64,000 nt of DNA from Chersky-840 sp050011815 (GTDB lineage: Bacteria; Actinomycetota; Acidimicrobiia; Acidimicrobiales; UBA8190). Each line of letters begins with the position of its first letter. The stretch's first letter is position 1. Under the pieces are notes generated by a model. It worked only from the letters and a program-made list of their open reading frames with translations, was not told the DNA's origin and made no database searches. Both the position numbers and the translations under genes were made by a program. Of this stretch, positions 38,757 to 47,995 are shown piece by piece. The stretch is taken from contig JBEKIJ010000021.1 of the NCBI GenBank assembly GCA_050011815.1, forward strand, positions 58,835 through 122,834. The letters run 5' to 3'.

Positions 38757-41621
38757 GTGATATCTCGCGCCACGCGTCTACTCCGTCGCCCCGGTGCTGC
38801 GATGGTGGCGGCCCTGGTGGCCTTCCCCAGCGCGCTGTTCGGCATCCCCGCCGCGGTCGGCGTGACCTGGCTCGTCAGCGACAACCTCATCCAGAACTTC
38901 CCCTTGCGGGTCCTGGTGGGCATCGACCTCCGCCACGGCCACGCCCCGGTGTGGGACCCCTACCTGTGGAGCGGGTCACCGCTGTTGTCGGGGTTCAACG
39001 CCGGTGCCGCCTATCCCGTCACGTGGCTCTTCGGCGTGCTGCCCGGCGCCTTGGCCTGGGTCGTCAACCAGGCCCTGGTGGAGGTCGTGGCCGCGGTGGG
39101 GATGGTCGTCTTGCTGCGGGTGCTCGGGCGGTCGTGGACGGCGTCGGGGCTGGGGGCGATCGCCTTCTCCTACGGCGGCTTCATGGCGGCGCAGAGCGTG
39201 CACATCGACGTGGTGGAGGCGGGAGCCTGGCTCCCCTGGGCGTTCGCGGCCCTCGATCGTCTGGCCAGTCGCCCCGAGGGCCGTTCGGCGGCCCCGTGGG
39301 TGGCGATCCTGGGTGCCGCCATCGGGTTGATGGGGTTGTCGGGGGCGGCCGAGCCCATTCTCGACGGCGGGCTCGCGCTCGGGGTGTACGCGCTGTGGTT
39401 GTTGTGGCGACTCCCGGCGCGGCGTCTGTCCTTCGTCCTCGTGACCGCCGCGGGTGTGGTGCTCGGCCTGGCCCTGGCCGGCGCGCAGCTGGTGCCCGGA
39501 GCCCTCATCCAGGCCCAGTCCCAGCGCGCCTTCCACGATTTCACGTACTTCACGTCGGGTTCGATGAACAAGTCCCTGACGCTGCTGGGGCTCGATCCCC
39601 TGTTGCTGGGCACGAGCGGGAACTTCCCGCTGCACTTCTTCGCCACCTACAGCCTCACCGAGGTGTCGAGCTACATCGGCATCATGCCCGTCATGGGTCT
39701 GCTCGGGCTCTTGGCCCGGCGCCACCGCCGCAGCGTCGAGGCCCCGCGCTGGTGGATCTGGTACGCCATCGCGGCCCTGGGACTCGTGGTCACCTGGGGC
39801 GGCTTCACCCCGCTGGCCCACGTCTTCTTCCACCTGCCCCTGTTCAACCGCCAGCGGCTGCTGGCCCGCAACCTCTTGGAGGTCGATCTGGCCCTGGCCG
39901 TGGTGTTCGCCACCTGGGTCGATCACATGTTCCTGACCCCCTCGCCGCGGCCGGCGACGACGGCGGGAGGCCCCGGGTCGGATCAGCGCCGATGGTGGTC
40001 GAGGCTCCCGGGGGCCGAGGGGTGGCGCTCGGACATCGTGCTCCCCCTCATCCCGCCCGTCGCCGTCGTCGTCCTGCAGATCGTGCTGCTGGCGGGTGGC
40101 CCGTGGTTCCCGCACTTCCTGCACGTGCCGGGGCCGGTGACCCGCTCCACCTTGTGGCCGCTCATCGCGTTCCTCACCCTGCCCAGCGCCATCTCCGTGG
40201 GGGCGGCGCTGCTCGTCCTGCGCCGACACCGGTTGTCCCCCATCATGCCGCTGCTGTTGACGGTGCTCTTGATCGTCGACCTCGGGGTCTTCAACGGCTT
40301 CACCCAGGGCGCCCCCGACCCCGTCGGGGCGACCAAGAACAGTCCCACCGCCGACGCCCTGGCGGCCGTCGTCGCCGCCCAGGGCCCGGGGCCCGCCGGG
40401 GGGCTCCACCGGATGGCCGTGTTCGATCCCGACCGCTACTACTCGGTGCAGGTCGAACGCCTGGGGGAGCCCGACCTCAACGTTCTGCGCGACCTGCCCA
40501 GCGTCCAGGGATACGGGGCGGTGGTCGATGCCACCTACGACCAGGCCACCCAGACCCACGAGCAGCTCAACATGGACCCGACCGGTCTGGCCGACGGCAC
40601 CTTCGCCCAGCTCGATCTCGGTGTCCTGGTCACCGTGCCGGAGTACTTCGTCCATCTGGTCGTGGCCCCGCCGGGCTCCCCGCCGAGCACGGTCGCGGCG
40701 GGGAGCACCCCCATCCCCCCGGTGGGGCCCTCGCCGGGCGCACCGGCCGACACCACCCCGGCGCCGGCCACGTCGCCGGGTGATTACCAGTACGCGCCGG
40801 CCCCGGCCACGTCGCTGCTGCTCCGGTCGAGCCGGCCCCGCACCCAGTACCTGGGCACGGTGCTCTCGGTGACCTCGGTGACGGTCCCCGTCGACGTCGG
40901 GTCGGGGTCGTTGCGGGTGGGGCTGGTCTCGCCCGACGGTCGTCGGACCACCTGGATCGGGTCGACCTCGACCTCCACCCGGCCCGGCACCGCCGTGGTC
41001 AGGGCCCCGGCGCCCTCCCCCGCCAGCGGCATCGTCCTCGAGGCGGTGCCGGGGGGGACCGCGTCACGCGCCGCGATCGAGATCGGCGCCGCGGTGGTGC
41101 GGACCGCGGGCCAGGGCACCTACCGCCTCGACGGCTCGCTGCGCGACGCCGTGAATCCCCACCGGTGGCGCTTCGCCGGCATGATCGGGCGCTTCTGCGT
41201 CTTCACCGAGGCGTCGGCCCAGGGCGCCGCCTGGGTGCAGGGTGCGAACCACGGGCTGGCCCATGTGGTGTCGAGCGAACCGTGGGGCGACCAGACCATC
41301 CGTGTGACCACGACACGCCCCGCCACCCTGGTGCGCTCCGAGCAGTACGCCACGGGCTGGCAGGCCACGATCATCACCACGACCCGCCCCGGGGGGCGGC
41401 CCAGTCGGCGGGCCGTCGTGGTGCGTCAACACGACCTGATCCAGTCGGTGCGCGTGCCGGCCGGGACGTCGCTCGTGCACTTCACCTACCGACCCCATCG
41501 CGTGCTCGAGGGATTCGTGGCGTCGGCCCTCGGCTCTATCGTGCTGATCGGGCTCGTGGTGTGGACCGCTGTTCGGCGTCGTCGTAGAGGGACTGGAGCT
41601 CGCCACGCAGCTGCTCGGTGA
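38757..41621 (+). CDS. Large YfhO-like membrane glycosyltransferase-type protein
   Basis: A 954-residue protein. Its N-terminal half has about a dozen membrane helices (FPSALFGIPAAVGVTWLVSD, then AGAAYPVTWLFGVLPGALA and VVFATWVDHMFL). The long C-terminal half is extracytoplasmic and Thr/Pro-rich, ending in two short helices. The NLIQNFPLR and WDPYLWSGSPLLSGFNAGA motifs are those of the YfhO/DUF6541-type family, proposed to glycosylate teichoic acids or lipids using polyprenyl-linked sugars. GTG 38757 follows GGGGAGCGG. The last 86 bases overlap the convergent plsC gene on the other strand. Confidence 0.8.
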   Translation: MISRATRLLRRPGAAMVAALVAFPSALFGIPAAVGVTWLVSDNLIQNFPLRVLVGIDLRHGHAPVWDPYLWSGSPLLSGFNAGAAYPVTWLFGVLPGALAWVVNQALVEVVAAVGMVVLLRVLGRSWTASGLGAIAFSYGGFMAAQSVHIDVVEAGAWLPWAFAALDRLASRPEGRSAAPWVAILGAAIGLMGLSGAAEPILDGGLALGVYALWLLWRLPARRLSFVLVTAAGVVLGLALAGAQLVPGALIQAQSQRAFHDFTYFTSGSMNKSLTLLGLDPLLLGTSGNFPLHFFATYSLTEVSSYIGIMPVMGLLGLLARRHRRSVEAPRWWIWYAIAALGLVVTWGGFTPLAHVFFHLPLFNRQRLLARNLLEVDLALAVVFATWVDHMFLTPSPRPATTAGGPGSDQRRWWSRLPGAEGWRSDIVLPLIPPVAVVVLQIVLLAGGPWFPHFLHVPGPVTRSTLWPLIAFLTLPSAISVGAALLVLRRHRLSPIMPLLLTVLLIVDLGVFNGFTQGAPDPVGATKNSPTADALAAVVAAQGPGPAGGLHRMAVFDPDRYYSVQVERLGEPDLNVLRDLPSVQGYGAVVDATYDQATQTHEQLNMDPTGLADGTFAQLDLGVLVTVPEYFVHLVVAPPGSPPSTVAAGSTPIPPVGPSPGAPADTTPAPATSPGDYQYAPAPATSLLLRSSRPRTQYLGTVLSVTSVTVPVDVGSGSLRVGLVSPDGRRTTWIGSTSTSTRPGTAVVRAPAPSPASGIVLEAVPGGTASRAAIEIGAAVVRTAGQGTYRLDGSLRDAVNPHRWRFAGMIGRFCVFTEASAQGAAWVQGANHGLAHVVSSEPWGDQTIRVTTTRPATLVRSEQYATGWQATIITTTRPGGRPSRRAVVVRQHDLIQSVRVPAGTSLVHFTYRPHRVLEGFVASALGSIVLIGLVVWTAVRRRRRGTGARHAAAR

Positions 41622-42261
41622 GCGCATGGACCTGGGTGCGCGGCACCCGTCCCCGGGCCGATCGCTCGGGAGCGGGAATGGGAGGGCCCACCACGAGGTG
41701 GACCTTCACCGGGCGCACGAACTTCGATCCCTTGGGCATGGCCTCGGCGGTTCCGCCGATGCCGATGGGGACGATGGGGGCGCCGGTGCGCGCCGCCAGG
41801 AAGGCGGCCCCCTCGTGCAGGTCCTCGATGACGGGGCCGGCGCGTCGGGTGCCTTCGGGGAACAAGATGAGGACGTCTCCTCGTTCGAGGACGTCCTGGG
41901 CCCTCTCGAGGGCGAGGCGGTCCGCACCGTCGCGATGCACGGGAAACGCACCCACCGCATCGAGGAACGAGCCCAGCAGGGGCGTCTTCCACATCTCCTC
42001 TTTGGTCATGTAGAAGATCTTGCGCCTGGTCACCTCGGACACCACGAAGAAGTCCATGAAGCTCCGGTGCACGGGCGCCAGGATCACGGGCCCCGAGGCC
42101 GGCACGGTGCCGGCGCCGTCGACCTCGACGCGCCAGTAGGCCCGGTTGATCAGGTGCACGACTTGCCGGATGGCGCGGTACACCCACGAGGGGATGCGGA
42201 CCCCGGCGCGCCGTCGGGTCGTCCCCGTGTCCTCGTCGGGGACGTCCAGGTGGGGCTTCAC
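41536..42261 (-). CDS. plsC: 1-acyl-sn-glycerol-3-phosphate acyltransferase
   Basis: A 241-residue PlsC that acylates lysophosphatidate to phosphatidate. It has the HX4D motif (HRSFMDFF), FPEGTRRAG and PIVPIGIGG motifs. GTG 42261 overlaps the cmk stop (GTGA), so the pair is translationally coupled as in other Actinobacteria. The C-terminus runs 86 bases into the convergent YfhO-like gene. The C-terminal 15 residues are Arg/Ser-rich and may be dispensable. Confidence 0.9.
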   Translation of the reverse strand: MKPHLDVPDEDTGTTRRRAGVRIPSWVYRAIRQVVHLINRAYWRVEVDGAGTVPASGPVILAPVHRSFMDFFVVSEVTRRKIFYMTKEEMWKTPLLGSFLDAVGAFPVHRDGADRLALERAQDVLERGDVLILFPEGTRRAGPVIEDLHEGAAFLAARTGAPIVPIGIGGTAEAMPKGSKFVRPVKVHLVVGPPIPAPERSARGRVPRTQVHALTEQLRGELQSLYDDAEQRSTPRARSAR

Positions 42262-42947
42262 AGGCACGAGAGCACCTCCTCGAGCACGGCCTGGCTGGAT
42301 TTGCCGGTCGAGTCGATCACTTTGGCATCGTGGGCGACGTCCTCGGGTGATGGTAGGGGCGAGGCCAGCCGGGTGGAGTCGAGCCGGTCCCGGCGCACCA
42401 GGTCGTCGTGGACAGCCTCGACGCTGCGCCCATCGGCGCGCTGGCGCGCCCGGCGCCGCGCCCGCGTCTCGGTGGCGGCGGTGAGGTAGATCTTCAGATC
42501 CGCGTCGGGGAGGACCACGGTGCCGATGTCGCGGCCCTCGACGACTCCCCGGCCCTTCTCTGTCACCCAGGCCCGCTGGCGCGCCACCAGCTCCGCCCTG
42601 ACGGCGGGATTGGCGGCCACGGCCGAGACCGCGGCGTCGACCGCCGCGGAGCGAATGGCGGTGGTGGCGTCCTCGCCGTCGACGACCACGCTCCCGTCCA
42701 GCTCGATCGTCGTGCGGCGCGCCAGGTCGGCCACGGCCTCGGCATCGGCGAGGTCCACGTGGTGCTCGAGGGCCGACCACGCCACGGCCCGGTACATCGC
42801 CCCCGTGTCGAGCCGCTCGAAGCCGAGGTGATCGGCGACCGCCTGGGCCAGGGTGGACTTTCCGGCTCCGGCCGGGCCGTCGATGGCCACCACCCGCACT
42901 CGCCCCTCGTGCTTCGAGGTGTTGCCTCGCCTCGGCGTGTCGGTCAT
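42258..42947 (-). CDS. cmk: Cytidylate kinase
   Basis: A 229-residue CMP/dCMP kinase. P-loop IDGPAGAGKST, the LDTGAMYRA nucleoside motif, GRDIGTVVLPDAD and the lid arginines (RARRRARQR) are visible. The N-terminus is about 15 residues longer than usual. It lies 10 bases downstream of aroA and 4-base-overlaps plsC. In mycobacteria cmk precedes der; here plsC follows and der lies 11 kb away. Confidence 0.95.
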   Translation of the reverse strand: MTDTPRRGNTSKHEGRVRVVAIDGPAGAGKSTLAQAVADHLGFERLDTGAMYRAVAWSALEHHVDLADAEAVADLARRTTIELDGSVVVDGEDATTAIRSAAVDAAVSAVAANPAVRAELVARQRAWVTEKGRGVVEGRDIGTVVLPDADLKIYLTAATETRARRRARQRADGRSVEAVHDDLVRRDRLDSTRLASPLPSPEDVAHDAKVIDSTGKSSQAVLEEVLSCL

Positions 42948-42957
42948 GGCGCCGCCC

Positions 42958-44307
42958 TCACCGGGTGCCGGTCAGGTGGTCGAGATCGGCGGCGAAGCGC
43001 GGGTAGCTGGTGGCCACCGCCGCCCAGCCCGCGATGTGTGTGGGCTCGGTGCCCGCCGCCAGGCCCGCCACCGCCGCCGCCATGGCCATGCGGTGGTCTC
43101 CGTGGGCGTCGAGCGCGGCGGGGACCAGCCGCCCGGCGCCGCGCACGACCAGATCGTCCCCGTCGACCTCGGCCCGGGCTCCGAACGCCCGGACCAGGTC
43201 GGCGACGCCGGCCAGTCGGTCCGACTCCTTCACCCGCAGCTCCCCCACGTCCCGGAACACCGTGTCACCCGACGCGCAGGCGGCCGCCACGGCCAGCACG
43301 GGGACCTCGTCGAGACCGGTGATCTCCGAGGCGGGGACCTCGGTGGCGACCAAGGGCCCGGATCGCACCACGATGTCGGCCGTGGCGGCCAGGTCTCCGG
43401 ACCCCGTGGTGGGGACCTCGTCGACGGCCGCTCCCATGCGGGCGAGGACGTCGAGGTAGCCGCGGCGGCCGGGCCCCACGTAGACGCGTTCCACCGTGAC
43501 CGCGCTTCCCGGCACCACACAGGCCGCCACCACCCAGAACGCCGCTTGGGAGGGGTCGCCGGGCACGTCCAGTTCGAACGGCGCCAGGGGCGAGGGGGCC
43601 AGGGTCACCACGTGGGCACCGCCCTCCTCGACGACCTCGGCGACCTCCGCACCGCAGCGGGCCAGCAACTCCTCGGTGTGGCGTCGGGTGAGCACCGGTT
43701 CGCGCACCACCGTCTCGCCCTCGGCAGCCAAGCCGGCCAAGAGCACGCACGACTTCACCTGGGCGCTCGCCATGGGCGTGGTGTAGTCGATGCCCCGCAG
43801 GGCGCCGCCGGTGATCGTGAGTGGGGGCAGGCAGCGAGCGCCGAGACCCTCGACCGAGGCTCCCATGAGCCGCAGGGGCACGGCCACCCGGTCCATGGGC
43901 CGGCTCGACAACGACGGGTCCCCGGTGAGACGGGTGGTGAAGGGGCGTCCGGCCACGACCCCGGCCAGGAGTCGGATGGTGGTGCCCGAGTTGCCCATCT
44001 CGAGCGCGCCCGCCGGCGCGTGGAGCACGGCGGTCCCTCCCGAGATCACCAGGTCCCCCGGGGCGGTGCAGTCGTCGAGACGCGCCCCGAGGGCGGCGAC
44101 GGCCGCCGCGGTCCGAGCCACGTCTTCGCCGTCGGACAGGCCCCGCACGACCGATTCCCCGTCGGCCAGGGCGCCGAGGAGCAGGGCCCGGTGCGAGATC
44201 GACTTGTCGCCGGGGACCCTGACCCGACCCCGCAAGGGGCGGCCCCCGGTCACCGTGAACACCGGGTCGTCCCCGGTCGGGTCGGCCGGGCCGGGTGACG
44301 GGCTCAT
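42958..44307 (-). CDS. aroA: 3-phosphoshikimate 1-carboxyvinyltransferase
   Basis: A 449-residue EPSP synthase of the shikimate pathway. GRVRVPGDKSISHRALLLG, EMGNSGTTIRLLAG, DPSLSSRPMDR and RVKESDRLAGVADLVRAFGA are diagnostic. ATG 44307 overlaps the tyrA stop by 4 bases. The GDKSISHR-type N-terminal motif is intact. Aromatic amino acid synthesis is thus linked to cmk and to the ScpAB genes in one long minus-strand operon. Confidence 0.96.
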   Translation of the reverse strand: MSPSPGPADPTGDDPVFTVTGGRPLRGRVRVPGDKSISHRALLLGALADGESVVRGLSDGEDVARTAAAVAALGARLDDCTAPGDLVISGGTAVLHAPAGALEMGNSGTTIRLLAGVVAGRPFTTRLTGDPSLSSRPMDRVAVPLRLMGASVEGLGARCLPPLTITGGALRGIDYTTPMASAQVKSCVLLAGLAAEGETVVREPVLTRRHTEELLARCGAEVAEVVEEGGAHVVTLAPSPLAPFELDVPGDPSQAAFWVVAACVVPGSAVTVERVYVGPGRRGYLDVLARMGAAVDEVPTTGSGDLAATADIVVRSGPLVATEVPASEITGLDEVPVLAVAAACASGDTVFRDVGELRVKESDRLAGVADLVRAFGARAEVDGDDLVVRGAGRLVPAALDAHGDHRMAMAAAVAGLAAGTEPTHIAGWAAVATSYPRFAADLDHLTGTR

Positions 44308-45386
44308 TGGAGATGCCTCGAGGTCGACCGGTAGCCGCGTCCGGTGAGGGCGTCGTGCAACCGCTCGGCCACGTCGCCGTCCACCACCAAGACGAGGACA
44401 CCCCGGTCCCCCTCGACGCTGTGGGCCAGCTCGATGTCGTGGATGTTGACGCCATGGTCCCCGGCCAGGGTGGTGATCTCGGCCAACACGCCGGGGCGGT
44501 CCGGCACCGGCACCCGCAGTTCGACCAGTCGCTCGGGCCGCACGGCGCGCGCCGGGAGGGAGCGTCGGGCCGCAGCGGCATGCTCGAGCTCGGCCAGGAG
44601 CCCCTCCTTGTCGGCGGCCGCCACCCGGTCGCGCATGTCGGAGAGGTCGGCCAGCAGCGCGTCGAGCGCGGCCACGATGGCGGGCGCGTTCTCGGCACAC
44701 ACGTCGGGCCAGATGGCGGGTTGGCCCGCCGCGATCCGCGTCATGTCCCGAAAACCACCCGCCGCCAGGCGGAGCAGGGCGCCGTGTTCCTCCGCGGCGC
44801 GGTCGGCCAGGTTCATGAGGGTGGCCGCCGTGAGGTGCGGGACGTGGGAGACCATGGCCACGAGCGTGTCGTGCTGCTCGGGGGACAGGGCCAGGACCTC
44901 GGCCCCGAAGCTCGTCACCACGGCCTGGAGGCGGGCGTAGGCGCCGGCGTCGGTGCTGGCGGTCGGGGTGAGCACCCAGGTGGCCCCGACGAAGAGGTCC
45001 TGATCGGCGCCCTCGATGCCCACCTGCTCGGATCCGGCCATGGGGTGGCCTCCGACGAAGCCGGGGTGGAGGAGCTGGGCCGCCAGGGGGGCTTTCACCC
45101 CGGCCACGTCGGTGACCACGGCGTCGCCGCGTCGTGCTTGGCGCAGGGTGCGCGTCACCTCGTCGGCCACCGAGCTCAAGGGGGTGGCCACGAAGGTGAC
45201 CTCGGCGTCGGGGTCCTCCCCCACGGCGTCGAGGGCGCCGAGGGCCTTGGCCCGGTCCGCGGCGGCGGGCTCGGTGTCGCGGCCGGTGACCCACCAGCCC
45301 CGGGCCCGCAGGGCCAGTCCGATGGACCCGCCGATCAGGCCGGTGCCGACGACGGCGGCGCGCCTCGGCTCACTCGGGGAGGTCAT
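44304..45386 (-). CDS. tyrA: Prephenate dehydrogenase with ACT domain
   Basis: A 360-residue protein. The Rossmann motif is VVGTGLIGGSIGLALR, and catalytic motifs VTDVAGVK, FVGGHPMAGSE and MVSHVPHLTAATL are present, with the C-terminal ACT domain (LRVPVPDRPGVLAEITTLAG) for allosteric control by tyrosine. It converts prephenate to 4-hydroxyphenylpyruvate with NAD. The start, ATG 45386, overlaps the 3' end of the chorismate mutase gene by 17 bases, so the two are coupled. aroA follows with a 4-base overlap. Confidence 0.94.
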   Translation of the reverse strand: MTSPSEPRRAAVVGTGLIGGSIGLALRARGWWVTGRDTEPAAADRAKALGALDAVGEDPDAEVTFVATPLSSVADEVTRTLRQARRGDAVVTDVAGVKAPLAAQLLHPGFVGGHPMAGSEQVGIEGADQDLFVGATWVLTPTASTDAGAYARLQAVVTSFGAEVLALSPEQHDTLVAMVSHVPHLTAATLMNLADRAAEEHGALLRLAAGGFRDMTRIAAGQPAIWPDVCAENAPAIVAALDALLADLSDMRDRVAAADKEGLLAELEHAAAARRSLPARAVRPERLVELRVPVPDRPGVLAEITTLAGDHGVNIHDIELAHSVEGDRGVLVLVVDGDVAERLHDALTGRGYRSTSRHLQ

Positions 45387-45735
45387 CGCGCAGCCCCCTG
45401 GCCCCGTGGAGGTAGACGTGGTGGAGCTCGGCGCGCGTGAGGTCCGTCGCGATGTGCACCAGGACGCGCAGACAGTGGGGGGTCGAACCCACCACGTCGA
45501 GCTCCCGGGCACACAGCAGGGGGACGTCCCCGAGCCCCATGGCCCGGGCCGCCGCGGCCGGAAACATCGACACCACGTCGCCGGTGGCGGTGAACACGAT
45601 GCTGATGACGTCGTCATGGTCGAGCTCGTTGCGCTCGAGGAGCTCGGTGAGCAGTTCCTGCATCCGCCCCGACACCTGCTCGGGGGTGTCGGCATCGACG
45701 GTGGTGGCACCCCGCAGGGCGCGGACGGCGGACAT
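45370..45735 (-). CDS. aroH: Chorismate mutase, AroH type
   Basis: A 121-residue monofunctional chorismate mutase of the trimeric AroH fold (RALRGATTVDADTPEQVSGR, DHDDVISIVFTATGDV, HCLRVLVHIATD). It makes prephenate, the substrate of the adjacent tyrA product. The size is typical. It sits 10 bases downstream of the rluB gene and completes a tyrosine branch with tyrA and aroA in the same operon. Confidence 0.93.
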   Translation of the reverse strand: MSAVRALRGATTVDADTPEQVSGRMQELLTELLERNELDHDDVISIVFTATGDVVSMFPAAAARAMGLGDVPLLCARELDVVGSTPHCLRVLVHIATDLTRAELHHVYLHGARGLRDDLPE

Positions 45736-45745
45736 GGGTCTGATG

Positions 45746-46573
45746 CTACCCAGGACGGCTACGGCCTCCCGGCGTGGCGGGGCCCTGGCCAGGGCCGTCG
45801 CGCCCTCCCGCGGCGCGGGCCAGGGCGCGCACTTCGGCGGGCTCGAGCGCCCTCCAGCGGCCCGGTTTCAGGTGGGGGTCGGAGATCGGCCCGATCCGGG
45901 TGCGCACGAGGCGACGGACGGGGTGGCCGACGGCATCGCACATCCGGCGGACCTGCCGATTGCGCCCTTCGTGGATGACGATGCGGATCACGCCCGGCCC
46001 GACCACGCCCACGGTGGCGGGGGCGGTCTTGCCGTCGTCGAGGTCGACGCCCAGGCGCAGGCGTCGCAGGGCGCCCGCCGAAGGCACGCCTTCGGTCTCC
46101 ACGAGGTACTCCTTCTCGACGCCGAAGGAGGGGTGGGTCAGTCGCTGGGCCAGGTCGCCGTCGTTGGTGAGGACCAGCAGTCCCTCACTGTCGGCGTCGA
46201 GCCTCCCGACCGGGAACACGCGCGGCGAGTCGGGCACCAGCTCCAGCACGGTGGGACGTCCGAAAGGGTCCTGCGCGGTGGTGAGGGTCCCCGCCGGCTT
46301 GTGCAGGAGGTAGTGGACGAGACCGGGGAGCACCGCCAGGGCGACACCGTCGAGGGCCACCGAGTCGTGTCCCACGTCGATCCGGCGACCGAGCTCGGCC
46401 CGCTCGCCGTTCACCGTCACCCGACCGTCGGCGATCAGCTCCTCACAGGCCCGCCGGCTTCCCAGCCCCACCCGGGCCAGCACCTTCTGGAGACGTTCTC
46501 CTTCGGGGGGTGGGCCGTCGGTCGGGGCGCGTCGGGCGGGCGGGCGGGGTGAGGGGCGGCGCTCCTCAGGCAT
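45746..46573 (-). CDS. rluB: Pseudouridine synthase RluB family
   Basis: About 275 residues. S4 domain (ERLQKVLARVGLGSRRACEEL) followed by the RsuA/RluB core with the catalytic Asp in VGRLDADSEGLL, and KEYLVETEGVPS and EGRNRQVRRMCDAVGHPV. It modifies 23S rRNA uridines. ATG 46573 overlaps the scpB stop by 8 bases. The C-terminus carries a short Gly/Pro-rich tail. Orthologous to mycobacterial Rv1711 by context. Confidence 0.94.
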   Translation of the reverse strand: MPEERRPSPRPPARRAPTDGPPPEGERLQKVLARVGLGSRRACEELIADGRVTVNGERAELGRRIDVGHDSVALDGVALAVLPGLVHYLLHKPAGTLTTAQDPFGRPTVLELVPDSPRVFPVGRLDADSEGLLVLTNDGDLAQRLTHPSFGVEKEYLVETEGVPSAGALRRLRLGVDLDDGKTAPATVGVVGPGVIRIVIHEGRNRQVRRMCDAVGHPVRRLVRTRIGPISDPHLKPGRWRALEPAEVRALARAAGGRDGPGQGPATPGGRSRPG

Positions 46574-47138
46574 CGGCGCCGGGGCGCAGGCGCTCCTCGA
46601 GTTGCTCGACGACCTCCGGTCCGGGCAGGAGCTCCTCGACGGCGGGCAGCTCGTCGAGGTTGAAGAGGCCCAACCGCTCCAAGAAGGCGGCCGTGGTGCC
46701 GTAGAGCACGGGCTGCCCCGGACCCGGGGCGTGCCCGACGGCGTTGATGTAGCCACGCTGCTCGAGTAGGCGCACCACGCCGTCGACGTTGACACCCCGC
46801 AGGGCGGCGATCTGGGCCCGCGACACCGGCTGTCGGTAGGCGACGATGGCGAGGGTCTCGAGCGCGGCCGAGGACAGACGCGAGGAGACGCCCTCCATGG
46901 CGAAGCGCTCGACGAAGGGGGCGAGATCGGGGTGGGTCTGGTAGCGGTATCCCCCGGCCACGCGGGCGAGCACGAAGCCTCGGCCTTCTTCCTCGTAGCC
47001 GGCCGCCAATTCGGCGCAGGCGGTCTCGACGCGCTCGATGGGCATCTCGAGAAGCTCGGCGAGCATGTTGGGAGGTACCGGTTCCAACGCGGAGAGCAAG
47101 ATGGCCTCGATGGCCCGGTACTCCTCTGGGAGTGTCAC
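46566..47138 (-). CDS. scpB: Segregation and condensation protein B
   Basis: A 190-residue ScpB. Two winged-helix domains contain YRAIEAILLSALEPVPPNML and ETLAIVAYRQPVSRAQIAALRGVNVDGVVRLLEQRGYI. With ScpA and SMC it forms the condensin complex for chromosome segregation. GTG 47138 is chosen for the GAAGGA ribosome-binding site 7 bases upstream; the open frame continues into scpA. It is 11 bases after the scpA stop. Confidence 0.93.
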   Translation of the reverse strand: MTLPEEYRAIEAILLSALEPVPPNMLAELLEMPIERVETACAELAAGYEEEGRGFVLARVAGGYRYQTHPDLAPFVERFAMEGVSSRLSSAALETLAIVAYRQPVSRAQIAALRGVNVDGVVRLLEQRGYINAVGHAPGPGQPVLYGTTAAFLERLGLFNLDELPAVEELLPGPEVVEQLEERLRPGADA

Positions 47139-47149
47139 CGACCGGTCCT

Positions 47150-47935
47150 TCAGCCGTCGTACTCCTCGACCGCGTCGCCACCGCCGACGGTGGACAGCAC
47201 GGCCGAGTCCCGGGACCACACGACCACCAGGTCGCCGAAGGTCTCGCCCTGGTCGAGGGTGATCCAGCCCCGCTTGCACAACTCGAGCAGCGCCAGGAAG
47301 CGCACGATGATCTGCATCCGGGTGGTGCAGTGCGAGGTCAGCTCGCGAAACGACAGGCGGCCCGCCCCCGGGAGGCGCTCCTCGAGCTCGGTGACCGCCT
47401 CGGACACCGTGACCGCCTCCACCGTGACGTGGGACAGATCGAGCAGGAACTCGGGCCGGGGCACGGTGCCCACCATGAAGGCGGCGGCGAGCTTCTCGGG
47501 GGTGACGCCGGCCAGGAGGTCGGGGGCGAGGTCGCGGAAGCGCTCCTCGAGCCCGGCCACCCGGGGCAAGGTGCGGCGGGCCTGCTCGATGAGCACGGCG
47601 AAGGCGTCGGAGGCCGCCGCATAGGCCTGGAGCTCGAGGAGGCGGGCGAGCAGCCGGTCGCGCTCCTCGAAGCCGGCGAGCTCCTCGTCGTCCTCGACGT
47701 CGTCAGGCCCGGGCAGCAGCTTGCGGGACTTGAGCTCCACCAGGATCGCCGCGATCACCAGGAACTCGCTGGCGGTCTGGACGTCGAAAGGCTGGCGAGC
47801 CGTCATCTCGGCGATGAAGGCGTCGACCAGGTCCGACACCCGGATGTCGTAGATGTCGACCTTGTGGTCCGACACGAGCTGCAGCAGCACGTCGAAGGGC
47901 CCCTCATAGACGGGCGTCGAGACGTGCGCCACCAC
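47150..47935 (-). CDS. scpA: Segregation and condensation protein A
   Basis: A 261-residue kleisin. The N-terminal YEGPFDVLLQLVSDHKVDIYDIRVSDLVDAF motif binds the SMC neck and a C-terminal winged helix (VRFLALLELCKRGWITLDQGETFGDL) the SMC head. GTG 47935 is chosen because the open upstream frame to 48943 is antisense to trpS. It heads the minus-strand operon scpA-scpB-rluB-aroH-tyrA-aroA-cmk-plsC and is divergent from trpS across a 135-base region that contains a 24-bp palindrome. Confidence 0.93.
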   Translation of the reverse strand: MVAHVSTPVYEGPFDVLLQLVSDHKVDIYDIRVSDLVDAFIAEMTARQPFDVQTASEFLVIAAILVELKSRKLLPGPDDVEDDEELAGFEERDRLLARLLELQAYAAASDAFAVLIEQARRTLPRVAGLEERFRDLAPDLLAGVTPEKLAAAFMVGTVPRPEFLLDLSHVTVEAVTVSEAVTELEERLPGAGRLSFRELTSHCTTRMQIIVRFLALLELCKRGWITLDQGETFGDLVVVWSRDSAVLSTVGGGDAVEEYDG

Positions 47936-47995
47936 GCTGTCGACCCTACCGGCTCCCCCGTCGCTGTCTGTGCATGGCTCTTGAGCAGGGACGAC

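Noticed and set aside
38951..40783. 610-residue frame inside the YfhO-like gene
   Set aside because: The translation is Arg/Gly/Pro-rich without a domain, and the overlapping 954-residue frame has clear membrane segments and family motifs.
44304..45710. Long frame extending tyrA upstream through aroH
   Set aside because: The family start of prephenate dehydrogenase is at 45386; the upstream part is the shadow of the chorismate mutase gene in another frame.
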